Numbered from the stretch's first letter, positions 20,001 to 27,906 are shown. The stretch: 64,000 nt of DNA from JANPCX01 sp031431125 (GCA_031431125.1 JANPCX010000046.1:1-64000); one strand, 5' to 3'. Notes: generated from the sequence alone by a model not told the origin. Translations and numbers: made by a program.

Positions 20001-22578
20001 GCACAAAACCCAAGGTGGCTGCAATCAACAGCAGCAGCGCGGCGGGTGCCACCAACGAGCGGCGCAGGTTGTCAAACAGCTTCCAGCAGTGGATGGCGCG
20101 CAGCCCGTATTTTTGGGGTTGCAACAGAAATGGCAACAGCTGCCAGTCGCCGCGCATCCAGCGGTGAACACGCGACGCGGCCACATCAGCGTGAAAGGGC
20201 GCGTCTTCAATCACGGTGATGCTGCTCACGGCGGCACAGCGCGCCATCGAGCCCTCCAGCAAGTCGTGGCTGAGGACCTGACCCGCAGGCAAACGGCCGC
20301 CCAGCACGAGTTGCATGGCCGCTACGTTGAGCAGGCCTTTGCCGCTGAAGCTGCCTTCACGAAACACGTCTTGGTAAACCTCGGAGCTGGCAGCGCTGTA
20401 GGGGTCAATGCCGCACTGCCCAGAAAAAAGCCAGTGGTAGGGCGTGCGTTCTTGCGGTGTTGGCAGCGGCGTGGCCACACGCGGTTGCAAGATGCCATAT
20501 CCGCTGACCACACGCCGCTGCGCCGCATCCAACACCGGCTGGTTGTGCGGGTGCGCGGCCACGCCCACCAGTTCGCGCAAGCGGCCCGGGGGCAGCTCGG
20601 TGTCGCTGTCCAGCGTCACGATGTAGGGGGTGCGCGCGGCCAGGCGCGACGATTCACCCAGATCCATGAACCCGCCCGATGAATCGGTGGCCAAGGCGTT
20701 GACGAGTTGCTCCAACTTGCCGCGCTTGCGCTCCCAGCCAATCCAGCGCTGCTCGCTGTCGCTGAACTGCCGCGTGCGGTGCAGCAAGATGAAACGCGGC
20801 GCATCGGACACCTCTGCACTGGCGTGTGGGTACAAGCGGTTAAGGTTTTCAATTTGTTTCACCGCATGGTTCAACAAAGCGGTGTCAGATTCAAGCTCGG
20901 CCGTGTCGGCGTCCACCCAATCACTGAGCAGCGCCAACTGCGCATGGCGTTCGGGGTTGGCCAGGTGGTGCAAACGCAAACGGTGGACCAAGGTGTGGAT
21001 GGCAGCGGGGTGGGTCAGCATGCAGGGAATCACCACCAACACACGGTGTTCTTTGGGAATGCCACTGGTCAACGCTAAGCGCGGCAACAGGCTGGGCCGA
21101 ACCGACTCACTGATGAGCCGATTGACCACGGCCACCACCACTTCAGACACCGGCAAGGCGACCAACAAACACTTGAGCAGCCACCACCCGTTGCTGCCCG
21201 CGGGATCGTCCTTGTGTCCCAGCAGCCACCATGACAACCCAGCGGTGAGCGCCAGCAACGCACCCAGGTACAAAGGCAAGGCGGCCCTGCGCCCGATGGC
21301 GCGCCAGGGCAGCGTGCTCCACCGTGTCCAGTGTGGTTGCAGACCCAAGGCCTGCAGCAAAACCGGTCGGCCACCGCTTTGCAACCAGTGGCTGGGCACG
21401 CCGTCGGCATCGTGGGTTGGCGGTGCGCCAGCGGGTGCGGGCGTGTTCGTATGAGCATGCGCATGCGACTCAGGTGTTTGCATCAAACCCAACAAGGTTT
21501 GGGCCACACTGACTTCGGTGCGCCCACCGCGCCGCGCTAACGTTTCGATGTGGTGCAGCGATTGATCGCGGGTGGCGGCGTGCTCGGCGGCAAACACCGG
21601 CGAGGTCAGCATCAACCGCATCAGGCTGCTGCTGCGCGCCACCAGATCCGGCCAGTCGGCGTCGCCAATGGCGCGCAACGAGGCCACCGCATTGCTCACG
21701 CTCAAGTTGTCGGCGGTTTGTTCAATGCGCTGTTGGCGCTGCTGGGCGGCCGGGTCGGGCAGCGCTTGGTGCAGCCACTGTTGCAGCGGGGACTCCACAG
21801 GTGAGCCCGCCAGCGACGGCGCGGTTTGGCCCCCCAGGCGCTGCGCCATTTGCCCCAGAAACACCTCAGCCACACCGCGCTGGCGTAATACGTTCAGCAA
21901 AGCATCCAACAACTCGGGGGTCAGGCTTTGCCAGCGGTCACTGCACAAATTAGCCACCTCACGCGCGGCTTTGTTGGTGGCCACCCGCTCGGCCAAACGG
22001 CGCAAGTTCTCCACCAGCACCACGCGCAAGGTGGTCGGCAGGGCCCACAACTCGCCCAGGTTGAGCTCGCATCTTTCTTGGTAGGCAGTCAAAAAATGCA
22101 GCAGCAAGGCGTCGTCAAACGCGCTGTCGGTGTGCGCAACGAAGGCCCAGGCCACGCCATAAATGCGCGGCAGTCCCGCCAAGGGCTCGCCTTGCAAAAT
22201 GGGCAAGGCATGAAAGTAGCGGCGCGGCAAGCCCGCACGAATTTCTTCGAGCTGCGCTTCAATCAAATGAAAGTTGTCGAGCAGCCACTCGGCTGCCGGG
22301 CTGATGTCGTAGCCGGTGCTGGCTTGTTGGCCAATGTAGCGGTGCGCCGCACGCAGTGCGCCAATGTTGTTGCGCAAACGCGGGGAGAACGTGGGGCTGC
22401 CCGGGTGCAGCACGGCCCCTTGGTGCGTATCGCCCAAACTGCGACCGTGTTGGGTGAAACGCTCAACGCCAAAAATTTCAGATCGAATCGGCACCAGCGC
22501 CGGGCCGTCGGCGGCGTTCAATATCTCACGCAGTTGCGCAGAAGCCTCGGTCAACCATGGGGGCAGGTGCGACAACAC
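14083..22578 (-). CDS. NdvB-type cyclic beta-glucan synthase (GT84/GH94)
   Basis: A 2831-residue inner-membrane protein, close to the length of cyclic beta-1,2-glucan synthase NdvB/ChvB. Transmembrane stretches lie near residues 430-470, 840-890 and 960-1010. The glycosyltransferase part has DSDTELPPGRL near residue 650. A glucoamylase-like part follows, and the C-terminal half is GH94-like, with the acid motif GDWNDGMN near residue 2485. It uses UDP-glucose to make periplasmic cyclic glucans that act in osmotic adaptation; the linkage cannot be proved by sequence. It starts at GTG 22578, since TGA closes the frame 16 bases upstream. A long antisense frame inside it (about 17.9-19.9 kb) is a GC artefact. 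Confidence 0.9.
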   Translation of the reverse strand: MLSHLPPWLTEASAQLREILNAADGPALVPIRSEIFGVERFTQHGRSLGDTHQGAVLHPGSPTFSPRLRNNIGALRAAHRYIGQQASTGYDISPAAEWLLDNFHLIEAQLEEIRAGLPRRYFHALPILQGEPLAGLPRIYGVAWAFVAHTDSAFDDALLLHFLTAYQERCELNLGELWALPTTLRVVLVENLRRLAERVATNKAAREVANLCSDRWQSLTPELLDALLNVLRQRGVAEVFLGQMAQRLGGQTAPSLAGSPVESPLQQWLHQALPDPAAQQRQQRIEQTADNLSVSNAVASLRAIGDADWPDLVARSSSLMRLMLTSPVFAAEHAATRDQSLHHIETLARRGGRTEVSVAQTLLGLMQTPESHAHAHTNTPAPAGAPPTHDADGVPSHWLQSGGRPVLLQALGLQPHWTRWSTLPWRAIGRRAALPLYLGALLALTAGLSWWLLGHKDDPAGSNGWWLLKCLLVALPVSEVVVAVVNRLISESVRPSLLPRLALTSGIPKEHRVLVVIPCMLTHPAAIHTLVHRLRLHHLANPERHAQLALLSDWVDADTAELESDTALLNHAVKQIENLNRLYPHASAEVSDAPRFILLHRTRQFSDSEQRWIGWERKRGKLEQLVNALATDSSGGFMDLGESSRLAARTPYIVTLDSDTELPPGRLRELVGVAAHPHNQPVLDAAQRRVVSGYGILQPRVATPLPTPQERTPYHWLFSGQCGIDPYSAASSEVYQDVFREGSFSGKGLLNVAAMQLVLGGRLPAGQVLSHDLLEGSMARCAAVSSITVIEDAPFHADVAASRVHRWMRGDWQLLPFLLQPQKYGLRAIHCWKLFDNLRRSLVAPAALLLLIAATLGFVLSPSAALFLVLAAFTAGPLLGALAGLSPSRDEVAKRHFYSEAVRDVARALFGGLWNLTQLLQQAGSAADAIMRALYRMAISRRHLLQWTTAATAQAQAQATLAGMLRRHAVVSLAAAGLLIALLASGTPHPQWALAWCALWGLSPWATWWVSRPAGRRAPDALLTTDMRSQLEAVARDTWRYFEFSVTAADRHLPPDNFQTLPHDMLAHRTSPTNIGLYLLSATCARAFAWINTADLVDRLQATLTTLDGMQRHRGHWFNWYDTESAAPLLPMYVSTVDSGNLCGHLLAVAQACLELAADPLEAAHADRLKALAQRCEVFAGQMDFSFLYHPKRHLLHIGYRVVEQQLDASFYDLLASESRLTSLLAIAKGDVPVAHWAALGRPFFAVGAKAGLRSWSGSMFEYLMPSLMLAEPHDSVLREACRSAVVEQMKFARAHRVPWGMSESAYAERDHTLAYQYAPQGVQHLALRRAPLNEIVVAPYATALAALVNPQAACQNFEALQGLAPRGRYGFIDALDFTAARQAGDDVYTPVSTYMAHHQGMTLVALANVLLDGVAQRWGMANPQIQAVASLLHERVPREVPVLATPAAGPSATPAQRRAPSMQREVMPGATAVQPTHVLSNGRYSVLLRANGAGSSRWGQAGITRTRDDALRDACGSFLYWRPWEVGQAPSAATAPLFSLTQHPAPDPQAHYECRFHADRVSFNARWSQLTAHTTVWVSPEDDIEFRQVELCNRSDEVLTLELISAFDITLADPRADEAHPAFSNMFLTAQWRAAQQALVFSRTPRLASQQALHAAHFVIHDDPQVLGLTQQTDRQPWLGRNRAPHQPQGQMQALPLPLEAGTIQPLNTGLDPVCALAVQLRIEPQSKVQLTFATAASDNGGTLHAVVDKYRQASHVHRASMMSATLAGIRMRSSQLTPEHFAAIQLLTTAVVQSLTRRPVTPPVAATSNPTNAATNTAPNTALCDRRLLWRFALSGERPLVLVQISMLEGLGLVRSLTRALRLWARGGIACDLVVVNQEVSSYQMPLQHELAALRTRHVDDTGGEFSPSGPSTTGFFLLRLEELSNDELSTLRALARLHFQADGRPLTRHVDEWVAWHEQALEDRSRTSTTAAGVGSTMGDSIHVSTGQFSAASGDFVFDVSARQRPLKPWINVLANPSFGTQLSEAGGGPTWARNSRLMQLTAWCNDPVADPPSECLLLQDLDSRQSWSVAPSAVGDHRINYRVAHGQGVSSIRHRRGDLDVTVSWCVDVEQSVKQLRVRLVNRSHRTQRLRLVGCVEWMMGASRSDRNTARTALYSQRLPELNDLATQTPQTQKLTALMCTQAEQGSGFGGGTAFFATVQRTDREASHHTPAIDWTCDRRELFDARGRLVLPDHFGETQGAGLDPCAALATLLLLQPGDAGEQVFLLGYGDSLDAAQALATRAAATSPLKRQEEVQQQWNRLLGATTVVTPDPLFDALVNRWLLYQTVSCRLWAKAAFYQAGGATGFRDQLQDSMALVWAAPEMLRAQILRCASRQFPQGDVQHWWHEPGGAGVRTHFSDDLLWLPYACAHYLHATADHALLDEPVAFLESDPIPEGAEDLYNTPLVSMETASVYEHAARTIDHSLRVGVHGLPLMGSGDWNDGMNRVGIEGKGESVWLAWFLCDVVAHFSHIARSRGDSERAQRWDDSALGWKTALLGPAWDGRWFKRAFFDNGQALGSHVNPEAQIDLIAQAWSVLSNVAPLAMQSLALDAVETHLLDEKAGLIRLLDPPLVHAESSAGYIQAYPPGVRENGGQYNHGAIWAVMAQAQLAVTLGTTQTASTAALPNKPALNPHDLPYRSFTWISPAHRAANAIQGPHYGIEPYAVAADVYTQPPYVGRGGWSWYTGAAGWLHRAAIESLFGLKQDADTLHFNPCVPTHWPEAELTLKRGGLQMRFVFLRCGADAARAAMQARGADGVGVVVLMPLEVLGWSALSGQHRFVVPLLA

Positions 22579-22604
22579 GCTTTGCTGCTTTTTTCAGCCT
22601 GCGT

Positions 22605-22835
22605 TCAAAGTGCCCACACCAAGACAGTGAACGCTGCCAAGGCTACAACCAAGGTGGTGACAAAACGACCGGCCACAAAACCATGAACCGCTTCGGCGCG
22701 GCACCACACGGTAAACAACCGACCGCTCAGACCATGGCAAACATGCACATGATCCTTCAGCGCAAACAGCTCCATGGGCGAGCTGTCGGGCGCGTCGCCA
22801 AGGGAAGCGGTACTCCAGCGAGGTGGGGTCATCAT
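22605..22835 (-). CDS. Small single-span membrane protein upstream of the glucan synthase
   Basis: A 76-residue protein with a strong ribosome site (CAGGAG) eight bases before ATG 22835. The last 24 residues form one membrane helix (FVTTLVVALAAFTVLVWAL). The N-terminal part is hydrophilic and has no recognised motif. It ends 26 bases before the GTG of the glucan synthase and is on the same strand, so a common transcript is likely. It might be a small accessory subunit. Two ATG codons in tandem start it. Confidence 0.6.
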   Translation of the reverse strand: MMTPPRWSTASLGDAPDSSPMELFALKDHVHVCHGLSGRLFTVWCRAEAVHGFVAGRFVTTLVVALAAFTVLVWAL

Positions 22836-23432
22836 AGAAAGCTCCTGAGGTGCTACGTGCTTGCCACTTTTGCTGCAAACACGGATGGGTGGTGATGAGC
22901 CGAGTTGGAAGGGAAAACTCCAACAATGCGGCGATGCAAGCGTATGAGGGACAGGCCCTGCCGTCTGTCAGACGACACGCCGCGTCTCTTTCTTGCTCAA
23001 CCAGAATGCGCTTGACCGCAGCGCTGCACCCGGGCACGGTGAGTGCGGTATCGCACATTCAAAGTCTCAGGCGGTATGTGGGGTTGCGCCCAACTTTGTT
23101 ATGCACCCGCTTGATTCGCGACGTTCCTCAGCCATCCCCACCAACCGTTCGGGCTGAGGTTCTATGGTTTTCGTCAATCGTTTTTTTACACCAGCGCGAT
23201 TTTGGTGGCATCGAAATGCTGATTCGACTTGAACAGGCCGAAGGCGATGAAAACAGAGTTCGAGCGCTAGTGTTGCGACTCAGAAATAACGGAACAAATG
23301 AAAGTAGTGGAGGCTGCCCAGTGGCAAGGCGCAAACCACAGCGATACCGAGGTATCGCGCGGATGGGCAACGCCGCCATAGGGGCAAAGGCGCGGTTTTA
23401 TAAGTGCCGATCAGCTTGCAACACTGCACTAG

Positions 23433-23735
23433 GGGCCTGTTTTGCATTTGCTGCTGCGTTACACGCAAGACCTCATCACCCAGATGTCTTAAACCGCTGT
23501 GTGCAACCGCCGCCATTCGCTGGACCAGCAGTTGTGCCGCTGGTTGTTGCTCAGTCTGGATCGTTTGCGCGAGTCTGAACTCGTGATGACGCGGGAGCTC
23601 ATCGCCAACATGCTGGGCGTGCGCCGCGTGGGTATCACCGCCGCTGCCGGTGCGCTGCAGCGCCTGGGGCTGATCGCTCACCACCGGAGTGAACTTTGCG
23701 TGCTCGATCGTGCAGACCTGGAAGCCGCTGCATGA
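23433..23735 (+). pseudogene. Crp/Fnr family regulator, C-terminal remnant
   Basis: In one frame the sequence reads GPVLHLLLRYTQDLITQMS, stop, TAVCNRRHSLDQQLCRWLL, then MTRELIANMLGVRRVGITAAAG. This is the dimer helix and winged-helix of a Crp/Fnr regulator common in Burkholderiales. The stop TAA (23490-23492) replaces the Gln codon expected there, and a TAG (23430-23432) lies just before the homologous part. The sensor domain is missing and the tail ends early at 23735. GTG 23499 could in principle still give a 78-residue DNA-binding fragment. Confidence 0.7.
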
Positions 23736-23744
23736 ACTTGAAAT

Positions 23745-23813
23745 GTCGACATCGCGCAGCACCAAGGGCTGGCCAAACTGTTCAACCACGGCGGCTTGCA
23801 TGGAGGGGGGCAT
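23745..23813 (-). pseudogene. Zinc alcohol dehydrogenase, N-terminal remnant
   Basis: The minus strand encodes MPPSMQAAVVEQFGQPLVL and then RDVDI, the characteristic first residues of AdhP-type alcohol dehydrogenases, preceded by a plausible site (AAGGACACGCC). After DVDI the likeness stops, where the sequence meets the antisense of the Crp/Fnr remnant tail. Only about 23 codons remain. This looks like a deletion join. Confidence 0.6.
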
Positions 23814-24163
23814 GGCGTGTCCTTGCGCGTTGTGCATGGCCGACTTGACCCTGCGATAGCCGCCATGCTGCGCAGCCTTTGGCGCGCAGTCTGTTCGCTG
23901 GCGCACACCGTGGTGCGCGGGGACGTGGTGCGTAGGAAACCGACTACGCACACAAGCACCGCTGTCTGCTGTTCGGGGTTGTCTTGCCTCGGCAGACTCT
24001 GCCACTCGGGTTGTGCCACTTGATCAATAAGGGCTGTGATGACTGGCGCACAGACCCTTGAAATCCGCTTGCGTCAAACCCTGCCGCGTGATGTTCAGGC
24101 CCACTGACCACAAGGCCTGCGGCATCGTCCCCTTGTTCAACTTTCCGACTGCGAGGCCTACCG

Positions 24164-24727
24164 ATGAGCTCCATTCCCATGCATGCGATGTCCAACACAG
24201 CTGCCTTTCCCGATCTTGGTCGGGCGCATCATCCCCAGCTGGATGTGCCCTATCCGCTCTTTCCCATGCCAAAGGCAAAGGCGCAGGCAAGTACGGTGCA
24301 CAAAGGGCAGGGCGTCCTCAGCGACTCACCCAGCAGCACGGGTTTTGTGGCCATGTTGGCCGCTTACCGCGCCACCGGCGGTACGGCACGCGGCGATGAT
24401 CTGGCGCGTTTGTTGCAGGATCGTCAGCACGGTGGTTACGTGAGCCTGGCGCGTTTGATCGCCACACGCAAGGTGTTCAGCTTCGAGTGGCGCAACACCT
24501 ACTGGGTGCCCATGTTTCAGTTCGATTTGTCCGACCTGTCCATCCGCCCTGGCCCGCAGCAGGTGATGGCAGAGCTGAACGCCGAGTTCGACGACTGGCG
24601 TTTGGCCATGTGGTTCACCCATCCCAACGCCTGGTTGCATGACCATAAACCGGTGGATTTGTTGCACACCGAACTTCAGTCCGTCATTGAAGCCGCAAGG
24701 GCAGACCGTTTCATCGCTGCCGGGTGA
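24164..24727 (+). CDS. Conserved hypothetical protein, DUF2384-like C-terminus
   Basis: A 187-residue soluble protein. The C-terminus (WFTHPNAWLHDHKPVDLL and following residues) resembles the Xre/MbcA/ParS toxin-binding domain (DUF2384), where a similar segment binds RES-type toxins. The middle part has a short helix-turn-helix-like stretch (DDLARLLQDRQHGGYVSLARLI). There is no RES toxin next door, so an antitoxin role is not supported by context. A GAGG ribosome site precedes ATG 24164. I do not recognise a function. Confidence 0.55.
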   Translation: MSSIPMHAMSNTAAFPDLGRAHHPQLDVPYPLFPMPKAKAQASTVHKGQGVLSDSPSSTGFVAMLAAYRATGGTARGDDLARLLQDRQHGGYVSLARLIATRKVFSFEWRNTYWVPMFQFDLSDLSIRPGPQQVMAELNAEFDDWRLAMWFTHPNAWLHDHKPVDLLHTELQSVIEAARADRFIAAG

Positions 24728-25188
24728 ATGGCTGCGTCATGCGTGCGCCAAGCACGGTTGGAAAGAACAGGCCGAGCGCGAAGACCGGCGTCAGGTTGAA
24801 GCGGATTCCGTCCCCTCGTCCCGTGGCCGTGGTGCCACCGTGGCTTTGTCCGACTCAATGCGTCCGTCCACCCGCTCGATCAAGTGGTCGCAGCGGGCGG
24901 CCAGGCTTGGGTCGCGGGTGACGATCAAAAACGTGGTGCCGCCTTTGCTGGTGCAAGGCTGGCACAGCGGTTTAATTGCTGCGTGGAGAAGTCAAAAGAA
25001 CGGCTGGATCAACCGCTACTCGCGGGCGTCAACAAGCGCTTTTCCTACAAGCGATCCGAGGCATGTCCGACAGGTGCTGGCCTGACCAACGCGCAAGATG
25101 AACGCCTACCAACGGGAGAAACGGCGGGCACGCCTGCTGCTTCAACTCAAGACAAAACACCAACCCACTTTGCACGGAAGAGCACACC
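24728..25188. other. Intergenic region with an ABC ATPase remnant
   Basis: About 460 bases without an intact gene. The recognisable content is the tail of an ABC transporter ATPase on the minus strand (24791-24943). The rest (24944-25188) has no feature I can support; several short frames are present and the last 20 bases include the ribosome site of the next gene. Confidence 0.5.
24791..24943 (-). pseudogene. ABC transporter ATP-binding protein, C-terminal remnant
   Basis: The frame reads GGTTFLIVTRDPSLAARCDH and LIERVDGRIESD and ends in its own TGA (24791-24793). This is the H-loop region and tail of a LolD-like ATPase; the H-loop His (THD) is replaced by Arg (TRD). All upstream parts, including the Walker motifs, are absent. 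It is evidence that a larger operon was once here. Confidence 0.6.
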
Positions 25189-25713
25189 ATGAACACGCAC
25201 ACACAGAACACCCCCGCACTCACCCAGCTTTGTGGGTTGATCGAGCACATGTCCGTGGCCATGCTGACCACGGCCAATGCACAGAACGAGCTTGTCAGCC
25301 GCCCCATGGCACCCCTGGAGATGGACGCGCACGGTGCGCTGTGGTTTTTCACCGACCTGCGTTCTTCCAAAGTGGAACAGCTGCGCCAGTTGAATTTGAG
25401 TTTCAGTGACATGGACAAGAGCACCTATGTGTCGATCTGCGGTCGCGGCGAAATTCACGCTGACCAAGCGCGCATCGACGAGTTGTGGACCGCATTTGCG
25501 CGCCCCTGGTTTCCCGAGGGCCGCAACTCTGCCGATCTTGTACTGCTCAAAGTGGTGCCCGCCAGCGCCGAGTACTGGGACGCACCCAACAGCAAGATGG
25601 TGCGCCTCTTTGCCCTCGCCGCGTCCATCGTGAGCAACAAGCCCGTGGGCATGGGCGAGCACGACAAACTGGCTGACCTGACACCCCGTCCCGTCGCGTC
25701 CCCAGCGGAATGA
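25189..25713 (+). CDS. PNPOx-like general stress protein
   Basis: A 174-residue split-barrel flavin-binding protein of the pyridoxamine 5'-phosphate oxidase-like family (general stress protein 26 group). The conserved strands SVAMLTTANAQNELVSRPM and GALWFFTDLRSSKVEQL are present. Members bind FMN or FAD and act in stress responses; the substrate is unknown. CGGAAG precedes ATG 25189. It lies 22 bases before the fumarase start and probably shares its transcript. Confidence 0.85.
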   Translation: MNTHTQNTPALTQLCGLIEHMSVAMLTTANAQNELVSRPMAPLEMDAHGALWFFTDLRSSKVEQLRQLNLSFSDMDKSTYVSICGRGEIHADQARIDELWTAFARPWFPEGRNSADLVLLKVVPASAEYWDAPNSKMVRLFALAASIVSNKPVGMGEHDKLADLTPRPVASPAE

Positions 25714-25735
25714 ATCGCCAGTGGATCCCTTCGCC

Positions 25736-27172
25736 ATGACGACCACCCGAACCGAGACCGACAGCTTCGGCCCCATCGAGGTTCCCGCGCAGGCCCTGTG
25801 GGGTGCACAAACCGCGCGCAGTTTGCAATTTTTTGCCATCGGCGAGCAGCGCATGCCCCTGGCGGTGATCCACGCCACGGGGTGGATCAAATGGGCGGCC
25901 GCCAAAGTCAATCGTGACCTCGGTTTGTTGCCAGCGACACGCGCACAGCAACTCATGCTCGCCGCTCGCCGTGTGGCGCAGGGCGAGTTGGATGCGGAAT
26001 TTCCGCTGTCGGTTTGGCAAACGGGCTCGGGCACGCAAAGCCACATGAACGTCAACGAGGTGATCTCACGGCTCGCCACCCAAGGGTTGGCGGCAGGCGA
26101 GGCAGCGTTTGATGCGCATGGCGAGGTCAACCTCGGGCAGTCGTCGAACGACGTTTTCCCCACCGCCGTGCACCTGGCCGTGTCGCTGTACGCACGGCAG
26201 CAGCTCTTGCCTGCGCTGGACGAGCTGCGCGTGGCATTGGCAGCCCGTGCAGCGCATTTTCAACACGTGGTCAAGGTGGGCCGAACCCATTTGCAAGACG
26301 CCACCCCCATCACTTTGGGCCAAGAGTTCGGTGGCTACGAAGCGCAACTGTTGTTGTGCCAGCAGGCGCTGCGCAGCGCAAGTGTGTTGGTGCTGGAGCT
26401 GCCCATTGGTGGCACGGCGGTGGGCACCGGCATGAACACCCACCCGGAGTTTGGCTCCCGTGTCGCGGCCCGGTTGGCCCGGCAGTTCGACGTGCCCTGG
26501 GTGCAAGCGGGCAATCTGTTCGCGGCCATGGCAGGCCAAGAGGCGCTGGTGGCTTTTCATGGCACGCTGCGCATGTTGGCCATTGCTTTGACAAAAATCG
26601 CCAACGACCTGCGCCTGATGGGCAGCGGCCCACGCGCCGGTTTGGGCGAGTTGCGATTGCCTGCCAACGAGCCCGGCAGCTCCATCATGCCGGGCAAAGT
26701 CAACCCCACCCAAATTGAAGCGCTCACCATGGTGTGTGTGCAGGTGATGGGCCACGACGTGGCCGTGGGTTTCTGCGCCAGCCAGGGGCAGTTCGAGCTC
26801 AACACTTACCAACCGCTGGTGGCGCTGAATGTGCTGGACAGCCTGCGCTTGCTCACCGATGCCATGCGCAGCTTCACCCGGCACTGCGTGGTGGGCATTG
26901 AAGCCAATGAGCCGCACTTAAAAACCATGGTGGACGACTCCTTGATGCGCGTCACGGCACTCTCGCCGCACATTGGTTACCGCCGTGCGGCGTTGATAGC
27001 GCAGCGCGCCCATCAAAACGGCCTGTCCTTGCGCACCGCAGCGCTGCAATTTGGCGATGTCACCGCCGATGAATTTGATGCTTGGACCGATGTGCGAAAG
27101 ATGCTCACGCCCTCCCAGCAACAGCCCGTTGCATTCGCAACACCACCGTCCACTACAAGGAGTCCACCATGA
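25736..27172 (+). CDS. fumC: Fumarate hydratase class II
   Basis: A 478-residue enzyme that adds water to fumarate to give malate without an iron-sulfur cluster, so it works under oxidative stress. Family motifs are SSNDVFPTA, GRTHLQDATP and the signature GSSIMPGKVNPTQ. The last about 20 residues (PSQQQPVAFATPP and so on) are an extension not usual in the family. The stop overlaps the start of the DUF3309 gene (ATGA at 27169). ATG 25736 is chosen; GTG 25721 would add five residues. The setting among stress genes, rather than in a TCA operon, fits a stress-resistant isoenzyme. Confidence 0.9.
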   Translation: MTTTRTETDSFGPIEVPAQALWGAQTARSLQFFAIGEQRMPLAVIHATGWIKWAAAKVNRDLGLLPATRAQQLMLAARRVAQGELDAEFPLSVWQTGSGTQSHMNVNEVISRLATQGLAAGEAAFDAHGEVNLGQSSNDVFPTAVHLAVSLYARQQLLPALDELRVALAARAAHFQHVVKVGRTHLQDATPITLGQEFGGYEAQLLLCQQALRSASVLVLELPIGGTAVGTGMNTHPEFGSRVAARLARQFDVPWVQAGNLFAAMAGQEALVAFHGTLRMLAIALTKIANDLRLMGSGPRAGLGELRLPANEPGSSIMPGKVNPTQIEALTMVCVQVMGHDVAVGFCASQGQFELNTYQPLVALNVLDSLRLLTDAMRSFTRHCVVGIEANEPHLKTMVDDSLMRVTALSPHIGYRRAALIAQRAHQNGLSLRTAALQFGDVTADEFDAWTDVRKMLTPSQQQPVAFATPPSTTRSPP

Positions 27173-27327
27173 GCTTGAGCATGATTCTTTTGGTTTTGTT
27201 ATTGCTGATGTTGCTCGGTGCCATTCCGGCCTGGCCGCACAGCAAATCGTGGGGCTACGCGCCCAGTGGCGGCTTGGGTTTGTTGCTCGTCATCGTCATT
27301 GTTTTGCTGTTGATGGGACGGATATGA
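27169..27327 (+). CDS. DUF3309 family small membrane protein
   Basis: A 52-residue protein with two hydrophobic helices around a GAIPAWPHSKSWGYAPSGG centre, which is the DUF3309 signature. AAGGAG (27157-27162) lies seven bases before the ATG, and the ATG overlaps the fumC stop. The function is unknown; in proteobacteria it often occurs beside stress and membrane genes. Confidence 0.88.
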   Translation: MSLSMILLVLLLLMLLGAIPAWPHSKSWGYAPSGGLGLLLVIVIVLLLMGRI

Positions 27328-27385
27328 CTTGCCGCCACCGCGTTGAAACAAGCCACCCCCAGTCAAACAACTTCACGAGGTCGCT

Positions 27386-27865
27386 ATGAAAACCACCCGC
27401 TCCGCGCTGTCTCTCTGTAGTGTTCTCCCTCTCACGGCAGCGCTGCTGCTGTCCGCCTGTGCCCACGATCCGAGGGGACGCGATTCGGTCGCGGACGCAC
27501 CCGGCGGCGCATCGAACCGCGACCCGCAGCGCACCGAGCTGGGCCGGGTGAGCAACATCGAGATGGTGTCCATGCAGTCCCGGCCTTCTGGCGCGGGTGC
27601 CATCATCGGCGGCGTGCTGGGTGCCGTGGTGGGAAGCCAAATTGGCGGTGGCAGCGGCCGTGCCCTGGCCACCGGCGTGGGCGTGGTGGGCGGCGCGGTG
27701 GTGGGCAACAGCATTGAAAAACACAACAAGTCCGACGACCAGGTTTACCGCGTTCATGTGCGCATGAACAATGGCGACTCCAGGGTGTTCGACTTCCACC
27801 GCATTGACGACCTGCGAGCCGGAGACCGCGTCAAGGTAGAAGGTGGGCAGCTTTACCGCCTGTAA
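27386..27865 (+). CDS. Glycine zipper 2TM lipoprotein (SlyB/Pcp-like)
   Basis: A 159-residue protein. The signal ends in the lipobox LLLSACA. A Gly-rich helical pair (GAIIGGVLGAVVGSQIGGG and GVVGGAVVGN, residues 71-110) is the glycine zipper typical of SlyB and Pcp envelope proteins. A small beta domain (YRVHVRMNNGDSRVFDF) follows. These proteins stabilise the outer membrane, often under stress control. It follows the DUF3309 gene by 58 bases. Confidence 0.87.
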   Translation: MKTTRSALSLCSVLPLTAALLLSACAHDPRGRDSVADAPGGASNRDPQRTELGRVSNIEMVSMQSRPSGAGAIIGGVLGAVVGSQIGGGSGRALATGVGVVGGAVVGNSIEKHNKSDDQVYRVHVRMNNGDSRVFDFHRIDDLRAGDRVKVEGGQLYRL

Positions 27866-27906
27866 GCCGCGATGCCCACGCGCCAAAAACCCTGATTGTT
27901 GTCCCC

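Larger units (their letters stand above)
22836..24163. other. Degraded region with gene remnants, about 1.3 kb
   Basis: Between the small membrane-protein gene and the gene at 24164 there is no intact gene. Recognised pieces are a Crp/Fnr regulator tail (23433-23735) and an alcohol dehydrogenase head (23745-23813). One dispersed repeat unit lies near 23131-23160. The rest, including 22840-23430 and 23815-24160, shows no feature I can support; several open frames on both strands lack ribosome sites and family resemblance. Confidence 0.5.

Noticed and set aside
22594..23058. 154-residue minus-strand frame before the glucan synthase
   Set aside because: It overlaps the better-supported 76-residue membrane protein gene in another frame and has no ribosome site or family signs.
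23280..23400. Possible transposon end near 23.3 kb
   Set aside because: Short inverted stretches are present, but no terminal repeat pair, target duplication or transposase piece could be found.
24164..24727. Toxin-antitoxin pair around the DUF2384-like protein
   Set aside because: No RES-domain or other toxin gene is adjacent, so the pair is not supported.
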